From: JAAZBI01 sp964461005
Lineage (GTDB): Bacteria > Bacillota_I > Bacilli_A > RF39 > UBA660
Assembly: GCA_964461005.1 (NCBI GenBank)
Contig: CAYWQQ010000022.1
Span: 1-11,230 of the forward strand
Direction: 5' to 3'
Length of the DNA: 11,230 nucleotides
The position numbers and the translations under genes are program-made. Shown piece after piece: positions 1 through 7,934 of the stretch. Numbering within the stretch: the stretch's first letter is position 1; the number at the start of each line of letters is the position of its first letter. The notes under the pieces were generated by a model. It saw only the letters and a program-made list of their open reading frames with translations. It ran no database searches and was not told the DNA's origin.

Positions 1-7
1 AGCAGAT

Positions 8-30
8 AAAAGAAGCTTTGCTTCTTTTTT
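8..30 (+). terminator. Rho-independent terminator of an upstream gene
   Basis: Bases 8-16 and 20-28 form a perfect inverted repeat around a three-base TTT loop, with a GAAGC/GCTTC core (12-16 and 20-24) flanked by A:T pairs. It runs into a T-rich tract that continues to about position 36. This is the layout of an intrinsic terminator read on the plus strand. It would end a gene lying left of the window and separate it from addB. The GC core is short, but that is normal in a genome this AT-rich. Confidence 0.75.
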
Positions 31-67
31 CTTTTTATTGATTAATTTATGTATATCAAAAATTAAA

Positions 68-76
68 TGATATAAT
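68..76 (+). promoter_or_regulatory. Extended -10 promoter for addBA
   Basis: A perfect TATAAT at 71-76 is preceded by TG and one base (68-70), the extended -10 signature that lets sigma-A work with a poor -35. No good TTGACA-like hexamer sits 16-18 nt upstream, which fits that type. It lies between the upstream terminator and addB. Transcription would start near position 82-84, almost at the GGTGAT ribosome-binding site (83-88), so the leader before the ATG at 92 would be only about 8-10 nt. The start site is inferred from spacing. Confidence 0.6.
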
Positions 77-91
77 AGAATTGGTGATAAC

Positions 92-2353
92 ATGAATATA
101 TTAGATAGTATTGAAAAAAAATCTTTAATAATAATGCCAAACAGTATTAAAATATCTGTTTTAAAAAACAGAAACATATTGGCAGATTATAAAATAGTTA
201 CTAAAGAAGAATTTATTAGAAAAATGACTTTTGAATATACAATGGAAGCTGTTGACTATTTAATTGAAAAATATCATTTCACAGTTGAAAATAGTTATGA
301 AATATTAAATAATTTAATATATTTAGAAGCTGAGGAGTATTCATCAGTAAAATTAAATTTTTATAACAAAATAAGAAATGAATTATTAAGTAAATCATTA
401 ATTAAAAGTGATCATATATTTTATAATAGTTATCAAAAAGTACCTTTTTTTGTATATGGATATAAATATGTTGATAAATTTTTCAAAAAACAATTGTCTA
501 AATTTAATTATAAAATTATTGAATCAAGTGAAGAAAATATAATCAATGTAATTGAAGTTTCTAATCAAGAGGAGCACCTCAATTATATATTCAATAAAGT
601 TTTTTCATTGCTTGATCAAGGAATTACTTTAGATAAAATTAAGATTGGTAATATTCCTCAAAAAGATTTATTTATATTTAAAAGAACGGCTGATATCTAT
701 CAATTAAAAATCAGTTGTTCTCAATCTTGTATGTTAAGTGAAATGTCTATTATTAAAGACTATTTAGAATTATTAAAAAACCATTCTATTGTGGAAAGTA
801 TTTCATTATTATCAAATGTGCCAGCTGATCTATTAAATAAAATAATAAATATATCTAATAAATTTATAAAAACTAAAAATTATAATGAATTATTAAAATA
901 TGAGTTTGATCATACTAAATATCAAAAAGAAAAGGTAAACCCAGTTTTAGAGTTGATTAATCTAAATGATTATGAAGTGAATGATGACGAATATTTATTG
1001 GTATATAATTTATCTAAAAATAGTCTGATTTATTATCAAGATGATGAGTTTTTTTCTGATATAGAAAAAAAAGAATTAGATTTGGAAACTTCAATTGAAT
1101 TAAATAATATAGAAAAAAAGAAATGGATTTATTTATTAAAAAAGACAAAGAGTTTATTTGTATATTATATAAAAAAAGATTCTTTTGCTTTTGATAATTT
1201 AAATATAAATATAATAAAACCGGAAATCAGTAATTATTATTGTAAAAATATATTAATGTTTTCTTTAGGTGAAAAATTAGATGATTACTCTAAGTATCGT
1301 GTTTTAAATTATGATTTAATCAACTTGTATAATAATTTAAAAATAAATTATCTTAGTTATGATAATAATTATCAAAAAATAAATCAAAGCTTAATCTCTG
1401 ATTCTTTGAGTCTGTCTTATACAAGTTTAAATGATTATTATCAATGTCAATATAAATATTATTTGAAATATCTTTTAAAATTTGTTAATTATGAAGAAAA
1501 TTTTTATCTTTTAATTGGTAATTTATTTCATTACATGTTAGAAAGATTTTATCAATTAAATTTCGATTTTGAAAAAGAGTGGACTAGTTTTTTAAACAAT
1601 AAAAAGATTAGTCCAAAAGAAGATATATTGTTAATAAAAATGAAAGAAGAAATGAAATATATTATAAAGCAATTAATTATAGAGAAAGAGTTAATGAATA
1701 TTAAAGAAGTGATTTGTGAAGATAGTATTAAAGTTATTGTAAGAGATAAGATTAATTTTAATGGTAAAATTGACAAGATTATTATAAATCATCCTAATTT
1801 AGTTAGTGTAGTCGATTATAAAACTGGAGGAATAGATAAAGATTTAAACAACAATAAATATGGTTTAAATTTACAATTGCCATGCTATCTATATTTGTTA
1901 AAAAAATCTACTAGGTATAGTGGATTAGAACCAATTGGTTTTTATTATCAACAATTAATTAACTCAGATTTTAATAAAAATAAGAGTCCAGAAGAAAACA
2001 AAAGTTACAACTTAAAATTACAAGGTTATACTCTGAATGAAGAAGAAAAAGTAAAACAATTTGATAGTTCATACGAAAATAGTCAAATTATTAAAGGATT
2101 AAAATTATCTGAGGAACTAAAAGGTTCTTTAAAATCAAAAACAGAAATTGATTCTTTAATTGAATTAGTAGAAGAAAAAATTATTACAGCTGCGGAAAAT
2201 ATTTTTGATAATAATTTTATTATTAATCCTAAAGTTATAAAAACTAAAAATAATTCTTGTAAAAATTGTGAGTATAAAGATATTTGCTATGTAAAAAATG
2301 AAAATGTAATATATTTAGATGGTGAGGTGATTGATGATGAAGAGTTGGACTAA
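92..2353 (+). CDS. addB: AddB-like helicase-nuclease subunit, short form with Fe-S PD-(D/E)XK nuclease
   Basis: Probable second subunit of the AddAB double-strand-break resection complex, which in Firmicutes replaces RecBCD and makes 3' single-stranded tails for RecA. The C-terminal half carries the RecB-type nuclease: H480 in a GNLFHYMLER stretch, D561 in GKID, D575-Y-K577 in VVDYKTGG, and Q595/Y599 in a QLPCYLY motif. Four cysteines match the AddB iron-sulfur staple: C452 before the nuclease, and C723, C726 and C732 (CxxC then x5C) at the end. The N-terminal half is a diverged inactive-helicase-like region. No GxGKT Walker A is visible near the start, unlike B. subtilis AddB. At 753 residues it is much shorter than that protein (about 1,170). 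The ATG follows GGTGAT at 83-88. The 3' end overlaps addA, so the two are translationally coupled. Family assignment rests on the nuclease, the cysteine pattern and the addA neighbour. Confidence 0.85.
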   Translation: MNILDSIEKKSLIIMPNSIKISVLKNRNILADYKIVTKEEFIRKMTFEYTMEAVDYLIEKYHFTVENSYEILNNLIYLEAEEYSSVKLNFYNKIRNELLSKSLIKSDHIFYNSYQKVPFFVYGYKYVDKFFKKQLSKFNYKIIESSEENIINVIEVSNQEEHLNYIFNKVFSLLDQGITLDKIKIGNIPQKDLFIFKRTADIYQLKISCSQSCMLSEMSIIKDYLELLKNHSIVESISLLSNVPADLLNKIINISNKFIKTKNYNELLKYEFDHTKYQKEKVNPVLELINLNDYEVNDDEYLLVYNLSKNSLIYYQDDEFFSDIEKKELDLETSIELNNIEKKKWIYLLKKTKSLFVYYIKKDSFAFDNLNINIIKPEISNYYCKNILMFSLGEKLDDYSKYRVLNYDLINLYNNLKINYLSYDNNYQKINQSLISDSLSLSYTSLNDYYQCQYKYYLKYLLKFVNYEENFYLLIGNLFHYMLERFYQLNFDFEKEWTSFLNNKKISPKEDILLIKMKEEMKYIIKQLIIEKELMNIKEVICEDSIKVIVRDKINFNGKIDKIIINHPNLVSVVDYKTGGIDKDLNNNKYGLNLQLPCYLYLLKKSTRYSGLEPIGFYYQQLINSDFNKNKSPEENKSYNLKLQGYTLNEEEKVKQFDSSYENSQIIKGLKLSEELKGSLKSKTEIDSLIELVEEKIITAAENIFDNNFIINPKVIKTKNNSCKNCEYKDICYVKNENVIYLDGEVIDDEELD
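2324..2331 (+). promoter_or_regulatory. Ribosome-binding site of addA, inside addB
   Basis: GAGGTGAT pairs without mismatch to the end of 16S rRNA (anti-Shine-Dalgarno CCUCC plus the following bases). It leaves 6 nt from GAGG to an ATG at 2334 and 9 nt to a second ATG at 2337. A TTG at 2331 is also in frame, but the site itself covers its first base, so it is an unlikely start. Confidence 0.7.
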
Positions 2354-5300
2354 AGAACAATTGGCTGCTATTAATCAAGAAGGATCAAACATCTTAATTA
2401 GTGCTGGAGCCGGTTCGGGAAAAACTTCGGTTTTAACGGAACGAGTTATTCGCAAAGTTAATTCTGGAATTAAAATAAATGAATTATTAGTTTTAACTTT
2501 TACAAGAGCTGCAGCTGAAGAAATGAAAAAAAGAATTCAAGAGAGATTAAAAGAAAATCCTGAACAACTTGAATTACTTCCAACTGCATATATTACAACT
2601 TTTGATAGTTTTGCAGCTAGTATCTTGAAAAAATATCACTTGCTATTAAATATTAATAGTAATTATAAAATTGATGAAAATAATGCTTTATTATTAGAAA
2701 AAAATAGAATTATTGATCAAATTTTTGATAAATATTATCAAGAAAAGGATGCAAAATTTATAAAATTAATTAAAGATTTTTGCTTGAAGGATGACAAAAA
2801 TTTAAAAGAAAATATTTTAAAATTAAATAATAAAATTATTTTAAAATATGATTATAAAGATTATTTAAATAATTATGAAAAAATAAATTTTAGTTCTGAA
2901 AAAATATATTCTGATATAGATATATATTTAGATTTAATTAAAGAAAAAATTAAAATAATTGAAAGCTTATTAAAAAAAGCTGCTAAAGAAATAGATATAG
3001 ATCGTTACCATTATTTTTTTGATTGCCTAAATCCTTTATTGAATTCCAACACTTATGCAGAATTTAAGAAAAACAGCCAGATATCATTGAATAGATCACT
3101 AAAAGATGGAGAACAATTTAAATTAATTAAATCTCAAATAAAAGAAATAATTTTAGAAATTACAGAAATTTGTAGATATAAATCAGAAACAGATATTTAT
3201 GAAAAAGTCTGTTTGACAAAAGATAATGTTTTGCTTGTAGTGGAAATATTAAAAGAATTTAATAAAGAATTAGATATATTAAAAACAAGAAATCAAATAT
3301 ATGAGTTTATTGATATTACTAGATTTTCAATAAAATTAGTAAAAGAATATCCTGAAGTGAGAGAAGAAATTAAAAATAGTTTTAAAGAGATATTAATTGA
3401 TGAATATCAAGACACAAACGATTTACAAGAAGAATTTATTAATGAAATATCTGAAAATAATGTTTATTTAGTCGGTGATATTAAACAATCTATTTATCGT
3501 TTTCGTAATGCTAATCCTAACTTATTTCAAGAAAAATTTGAATTATATAAGAATAATCGAGGTGGTATTAAAATTGATTTAAACCGCAATTTTCGTAGTC
3601 GTGCAGAAGTAATTAATGATATAAATTTACTTTTTGATTATTTGATGGATTTTTCTTTTGCAAAAGTAAATTATCGTGAAGAGCATCGCTTAATTTATGG
3701 AAACAATAAGTATTCAAATGAATTAGCTAGTAAAGAGAATAATCATTTAGAACTATATAATTATTCTTTACAACCAGGTCAAAGCAAAGTGGAAATAGAG
3801 GCATATTTAATTGGGAAAGATATATTAGAAAAAATAAAAAATAATTATTTAGTAGCTGAAAAAGATATGATGAGGTCATCTCGATATTCTGATTTCACAA
3901 TATTAATTGATCGCAAATCTCATTTTGATACTTTTAAGAAAATGTTTTCATATTTAGGCATCCCATTAAAAATTAGAGGCGAAGAAAAGGTAAAAAACAC
4001 TAATCACATTTTAGTTATTAATAGTATTTTGAAGTTAGTAAATAAATGTTATGAAAAAAATTATGATTTAGAATTTGAAAAAAATTTTTATAGTTTAGGA
4101 AGAAGTTTCTTGTTTGGTTTAAGTGATGAAGAATTATATAATATAAAAAGTAAAAACAGTTATCAAACGACAGAAATACATCAAAAAATATTAGAAATAG
4201 CTGTTGATTTAAAAACTTTATCTTTAAAACAATTATTAGAAAGAATAATTGAAAAATTTGATATATATTTAAAACTAATTACTATTGGTAATATTAAAGA
4301 CACTTGTTTAAGAATAGATTATTTATTAAAGATTTGTGATTTACTAGGCAATTTTAATTATCAAGTTATTGATTTAATTGAATATTTTGATTTATTTTTT
4401 ACTAGTGAAGACATTACTATGCCCTCAATTGAAGATGAAACAGAGGCGGTTTTGTTAACATCCATTCATCAATCTAAAGGATTAGAATTTCCAATTTGTT
4501 ATTATCCATTATTAGATTCCAAATTTAATAAGAAAGAAATGACGGAAAATTTTATTTTTTCCAAACAATTTGGTATTATAACTTCCTATCAAGAAGATTA
4601 TTTACAACCAACGTTTTATAATTTTATCTATAAATATCAAGATACGTTAGAAGACATTCAAGAAAAATTAAGATTATTTTATGTAGCATTAACTAGGTCA
4701 AAAGAAAAAATAATTATGGTTGGAGATTTTAATAAAGAACCAAATAGCGAATTGCTTGATATAGTTGATTTTTATGATCGATTTAATTATAAATCTTATA
4801 GCGATGTCATAATTTCTTTGAAAGATATAATTAGGAACAAAATAAAAGATGTTATAACACCTAAGGTAAATAAAGATTATTTAAATATCAAACGATTGAA
4901 TTACGATGATTTATTAAATCAAGAGGTAGAGCGAATCAATATAAAAGTAGTAAAAATTAATTATGAAATCATTGAACAAACAAAAGCTTCTAAAAAAATT
5001 AATAAATTATTAACGGAAGCAGAAATAGATAGTATGAATTTTGGTAATAAAATTCATTATTACTTAGAAATGATTGATTTTAATGACCCGAATTATTCTT
5101 TAGTTGAAGAGGATTTAGTACCTAAGGTAAAAGCTTTTTTAGGTTGTGATTTATTAAAAAATATTAAAACTGCCAAAATATATAAAGAATATGAATATAT
5201 TGATAATTCTGATCAAATTGAAAATAGGGGAGTAATTGATTTAATTATTGAAGAAGAAGATTGCTTGAAAGTTATTGATTACAAAGCTAAAAACATTGAT

Positions 5301-5420
5301 GATGAGGCTTATGAAGAACAGTTAAAAAATTATAAAAGTTATTTGGAAAAAATAACAAATAAAAAAATAGAATTATATTTATATTCAATTATTGAAGAAA
5401 AATATAAATCAATCTATTAA
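2334..5420 (+). CDS. addA: AddA helicase-nuclease subunit (UvrD/SF1A helicase plus RecB-type nuclease)
   Basis: ATP-driven 3'-5' helicase and nuclease motor of AddAB, acting with the AddB product in recombinational repair. SF1A motifs appear in order: Q motif WTKEQ (5-9), Walker A AGAGSGKT with K30, motif Ia LTFTRAAAEEM, Walker B DEYQD (356-360), motif III VGDIKQSIYRFR, motif IV LNRNFRS, motif V TSIHQSKGLEFP and motif VI LFYVALTRSKEK. The C-terminal nuclease shows H908, D969 in GVIDL, D982-Y-K984 and Q996 in EEQLKNY, so both activities look intact. The length, about 1,028 residues, is compact compared with roughly 1,230 in B. subtilis, mainly through shorter accessory domains. The start is set at the ATG at 2334 by ribosome-site spacing; 2337 is nearly as good and a TTG at 2331 is possible. 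It overlaps addB by about 20 nt. No terminator hairpin is seen after the TAA. Confidence 0.95.
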   Translation: MMKSWTKEQLAAINQEGSNILISAGAGSGKTSVLTERVIRKVNSGIKINELLVLTFTRAAAEEMKKRIQERLKENPEQLELLPTAYITTFDSFAASILKKYHLLLNINSNYKIDENNALLLEKNRIIDQIFDKYYQEKDAKFIKLIKDFCLKDDKNLKENILKLNNKIILKYDYKDYLNNYEKINFSSEKIYSDIDIYLDLIKEKIKIIESLLKKAAKEIDIDRYHYFFDCLNPLLNSNTYAEFKKNSQISLNRSLKDGEQFKLIKSQIKEIILEITEICRYKSETDIYEKVCLTKDNVLLVVEILKEFNKELDILKTRNQIYEFIDITRFSIKLVKEYPEVREEIKNSFKEILIDEYQDTNDLQEEFINEISENNVYLVGDIKQSIYRFRNANPNLFQEKFELYKNNRGGIKIDLNRNFRSRAEVINDINLLFDYLMDFSFAKVNYREEHRLIYGNNKYSNELASKENNHLELYNYSLQPGQSKVEIEAYLIGKDILEKIKNNYLVAEKDMMRSSRYSDFTILIDRKSHFDTFKKMFSYLGIPLKIRGEEKVKNTNHILVINSILKLVNKCYEKNYDLEFEKNFYSLGRSFLFGLSDEELYNIKSKNSYQTTEIHQKILEIAVDLKTLSLKQLLERIIEKFDIYLKLITIGNIKDTCLRIDYLLKICDLLGNFNYQVIDLIEYFDLFFTSEDITMPSIEDETEAVLLTSIHQSKGLEFPICYYPLLDSKFNKKEMTENFIFSKQFGIITSYQEDYLQPTFYNFIYKYQDTLEDIQEKLRLFYVALTRSKEKIIMVGDFNKEPNSELLDIVDFYDRFNYKSYSDVIISLKDIIRNKIKDVITPKVNKDYLNIKRLNYDDLLNQEVERINIKVVKINYEIIEQTKASKKINKLLTEAEIDSMNFGNKIHYYLEMIDFNDPNYSLVEEDLVPKVKAFLGCDLLKNIKTAKIYKEYEYIDNSDQIENRGVIDLIIEEEDCLKVIDYKAKNIDDEAYEEQLKNYKSYLEKITNKKIELYLYSIIEEKYKSIY

Positions 5421-5437
5421 AAATAATTAAGATAAGA

Positions 5438-5443
5438 TATAAT
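5438..5443 (+). promoter_or_regulatory. Possible -10 element for the comN-secDF-rel cluster
   Basis: TATAAT lies in the 40-nt gap between addA and the comN-like gene, preceded by GA as upstream of addB. No convincing -35 and no TG extension is present, and TATAAT arises easily by chance in DNA this AT-rich. The same order, TATAAT, then a few A/T bases, then a GGTGAT-type ribosome site, occurs before addB, which makes chance somewhat less likely. With no terminator in the gap, readthrough from addBA also remains possible. Confidence 0.35.
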
Positions 5444-5447
5444 AATA

Positions 5448-5460
5448 GAGGAGTGGTGAT
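5448..5460 (+). promoter_or_regulatory. Ribosome-binding site of the comN-like gene
   Basis: GAGGAG at 5448-5453 sits 7 nt before the ATG at 5461 and is followed by GGTGAT directly against the start codon. The first element has the better spacing and fixes the start at 5461. Confidence 0.65.
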
Positions 5461-5727
5461 ATGGAATTTGAATCTTTAAAAGAATTATATTTAAGAATAA
5501 AACCGGCTTTAACTTCAAAAAATGAAGAATTAAAAAGAAGAGGTTTTAGTTATTTTAAGGAAGAAGATTTGTGGAATTATTTAAAGGAAACAAAATGGAT
5601 TAAAACGGAAAATCTATCACTAGCTGATATGGTTAGAGATATCTTTAATTTAGATTATAATGCTTTAGATAGTTATGTTTTAAATAATTTAAAAAAGATA
5701 ACTCCAGAATTAATTTTAAACGAGTAG
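5461..5727 (+). CDS. comN: ComN-like post-transcriptional regulator family protein
   Basis: Small soluble acidic/basic helical protein of 88 residues that resembles the ComN (YrzD) family. In B. subtilis ComN controls comE mRNA post-transcriptionally and associates with DivIVA at the division site. Recalled family features seen here are an N-terminal amphipathic helix rich in K and E, a GF/GY turn (G28-F29), the DLWNYL block (36-41) with W38, W46 after it, and a C-terminal helix with DMVRDIF (about 57-63). The length is normal for the family. Its position directly before secDF, 15 nt apart, supports the call, since comN adjoins secDF in Bacillus. No signal peptide or membrane segment is visible. 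Whether it acts on a competence mRNA in this organism cannot be told, and the role may be different. Confidence 0.7.
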   Translation: MEFESLKELYLRIKPALTSKNEELKRRGFSYFKEEDLWNYLKETKWIKTENLSLADMVRDIFNLDYNALDSYVLNNLKKITPELILNE

Positions 5728-5742
5728 GAAGAAGAGGCAAAA

Positions 5743-7923
5743 ATGAAAAAAATCATATTATTAGCATTATTAGTAATTCTAGTTGGTTTATCATATATAC
5801 CGTTATTTAAAGACATAAATTTTGGTTTAGATTTAAAAGGTGGATTTGAAATTTTATATGAAGTTTCTAGTCTTGATAAACAAGAATTAACAATGGACAT
5901 GATGAAAGCAACATATAAGACTATTAGCCGTCGTGTTGATAGTTTAGGTGTTCTAGAACCAGAAATAGAAATCGAAGGTAGTAATCGTATCAGAATTAAA
6001 TTAGCTGGAGTGACAAATAAGGAAGATGCAGGTAAAATCTTAAGTAAAGCTGCAACTTTAAGTTTTAGAGATACAAAGGATAATTTATTAATGAATGCTT
6101 CTGTTTTAAAAGCAGGAGGAGCTAAAAATGCAACAGATAATCAAGGTAAACCAGCAGTTGGTTTATCTATTGTTGATGTTGATAAGTTTTATGAAGTAAC
6201 AAAAGCAGTGAAAGATTATCCTGATAATCGAATTGTTATTTGGTTAGATTTTGAAGAAGGAAAAGATAGTTTTGCTACTACATATAATTGTGGAGATTTA
6301 AAAGAATCAAATTGTTTATCAGCAGCAACAGTATCTCAAGCTTTTTCAAGTGATGTGCAAATAACTGGTAGTTTTACTAAAGAAGATGTTTCTACTTTAG
6401 TAGAATTAATCAATTCAGGATCTTTACCAACTAAATTAAGTGAGCTTTCATCTAGAATGGTTACTGCCTCTTTTGGTGGTAATTCTTTACAAAAAACTTT
6501 ATTAGCTGGAATAATTGGTATTAGTATTATTATGGTAGTATTAGTATATATTTATCGTTTTTCTGGCATTATTGCTAGTATTGGTTTAATGTTGTATGGC
6601 TTGTTAGTATTTTTCATTTTTTGGATGATTGGTGGAGTTTTAACATTGCCAGGTATAGCTTCATTATTATTGGGAATTGGCATGGCAGTAGATGCAAATG
6701 TATTAAGCTTTGAAAGAATAAAAGAAGAATTAAAAGATAAGCACAGTATAAAAGAGGCATTTAGAATTGGTTATAAGAATTCATTATCAAGTATCATTGA
6801 TTCAAATATCACAACTTTAATTGTTGCAATTGTATTGTTTATTTTGGGAGAAAGTGCTGTAAAAGGTTTTGCAACTATGTTAATGATAAGTATTTTTTCT
6901 ACTATTTTAATTATGGTGTTAGTTGTTCGTAATTTAATTAGATGGTTTTTAAAATCAAATTATTTTGAAAAAAGATTAAAGTTTTTCATTGGTTATAAAG
7001 AGAAAAACAAGACACCTTTTTTTGAAAGATTTAATTATTTTAAGAAATATAAATTTTTCATAATTGGTACAAGTTTAATTATATTGGTAGGGTTAATTTT
7101 AACCATAAAGATGGGTTTAAATTTAAGTGTTGATTTTAAAGGTGGTACAGATTTTACAATTACAGCAAATAAAATTACACAAAAAGAAATAAAAAATGGT
7201 TATAAAGAATTAGGTATTAAAAAAATAGAATTAAGTAATATTGATAAAAAATCAAATTATATTAAAATAGGTGAAAATTTAGAAGATTCAAAAATTGTAG
7301 AAATTAGTGATTATTTTAAAGAAAAATATAATGCCACTATAGAAAGCGGCTCAGTATCGACAGTAGTGAAACAAGAATTAATTAAAAACGCTTTATTATC
7401 CTTATTATTTGCTTTTGCAGGTATTATTATTTATGTTTCTTTTAGATTCACATTTAATTTTGCAGTAGCAGGTATTTTAGCTTTGGTACACGATGCATTA
7501 TTTGTTGTAGCAATGTTTAGTATTTTTAAAATTGAAGTAAACACTATTTTTATTGCAGCTATCTTGACTATTATTGGTTATTCAATTAATGATACAGTAG
7601 TAGTTTTTGATCGAATTAGAGAAGAAAAAGTTAATAATAATAAGTTAGATGAAGTTATTAATAAAAGTTTAGGAGTAACAATGAAACGTTCATTATTAAC
7701 TTCGATGACAACTTTAATACCGGTTGTGGCTTTATTAATTTTTGGTTCATCACAAATTTATAATTTTAATTTAGCTATGTTATTTGGTTTAATAGCTGGA
7801 TGTTATTCTTCAATCTTTATAGCAAGTCCTTTGTGGTATCTTTTAACTACAAAGAGGAAAACCAAAGCAAAACCTAAAAAAACAGAAGTGGAAGAATTAA
7901 AAATAAAAGGTATTAATGCTTAA
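5743..7923 (+). CDS. secDF: Protein translocase subunit SecDF (SecD-SecF fusion)
   Basis: Membrane RND-type accessory factor of the Sec translocon that uses the proton gradient to help pull exported proteins across the membrane. SecD and SecF are joined in one 726-residue chain, as in Bacillus (about 737). The SecD half has TM1 (about 3-20), the FGLDLKGG signature (27-34), an extracellular P1 domain with RRVDSLGV and an IEGSNRIRIKLAGV stretch, then TM helices from about 250 with GMAVDANVLSFER containing D317. The SecF half starts with a TM near 435-455, then SVDFKGGTD (462-470), a second periplasmic domain and the GYSINDTVVVFDR block with D617. D317 and D617 occupy the places of the family's proton-relay aspartates. 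The tail is Lys-rich and cytoplasmic. GAGG at 5734-5737 lies 5 nt before the ATG. Two cysteines, C183 and C191, sit in P1 outside the membrane. Confidence 0.96.
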   Translation: MKKIILLALLVILVGLSYIPLFKDINFGLDLKGGFEILYEVSSLDKQELTMDMMKATYKTISRRVDSLGVLEPEIEIEGSNRIRIKLAGVTNKEDAGKILSKAATLSFRDTKDNLLMNASVLKAGGAKNATDNQGKPAVGLSIVDVDKFYEVTKAVKDYPDNRIVIWLDFEEGKDSFATTYNCGDLKESNCLSAATVSQAFSSDVQITGSFTKEDVSTLVELINSGSLPTKLSELSSRMVTASFGGNSLQKTLLAGIIGISIIMVVLVYIYRFSGIIASIGLMLYGLLVFFIFWMIGGVLTLPGIASLLLGIGMAVDANVLSFERIKEELKDKHSIKEAFRIGYKNSLSSIIDSNITTLIVAIVLFILGESAVKGFATMLMISIFSTILIMVLVVRNLIRWFLKSNYFEKRLKFFIGYKEKNKTPFFERFNYFKKYKFFIIGTSLIILVGLILTIKMGLNLSVDFKGGTDFTITANKITQKEIKNGYKELGIKKIELSNIDKKSNYIKIGENLEDSKIVEISDYFKEKYNATIESGSVSTVVKQELIKNALLSLLFAFAGIIIYVSFRFTFNFAVAGILALVHDALFVVAMFSIFKIEVNTIFIAAILTIIGYSINDTVVVFDRIREEKVNNNKLDEVINKSLGVTMKRSLLTSMTTLIPVVALLIFGSSQIYNFNLAMLFGLIAGCYSSIFIASPLWYLLTTKRKTKAKPKKTEVEELKIKGINA

Positions 7924-7927
7924 GGAG
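7922..7927 (+). promoter_or_regulatory. Ribosome-binding site of rel (fixes a TTG start)
   Basis: AAGGAG overlaps the secDF stop codon TAA (7921-7923) and lies 7 nt before TTG at 7935. The next in-frame ATG is codon 44, inside the conserved HD domain, so TTG is the only credible start. The overlap suggests translational coupling to secDF. Confidence 0.75.
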
Positions 7928-7934
7928 TGTTATC

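Noticed and set aside
1552..1776. Minus-strand open frame of 74 codons within addB
   Set aside because: It is an antisense shadow of the conserved nuclease region of addB; the product is a low-complexity hydrophobic string typical of reversed AT-rich code, with no sensible start context.
2331..2333. TTG at 2331 as the addA start
   Set aside because: The best ribosome-binding sequence runs into this codon, leaving about 3 nt of spacing, while two ATGs follow at proper distance.
5376..5410. Inverted repeat ATTTATATT/AATATAAAT at the end of addA, as a possible terminator
   Set aside because: The stem is only A:T pairs, the loop is long, it lies within coding sequence before the stop and no T-tract follows. 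Such repeats are expected by chance at this base composition.
5673..5900. Minus-strand open frame of 75 codons across the comN/secDF junction
   Set aside because: It lies opposite two well-supported genes, including the secDF start and signature, and matches no family I recognise.
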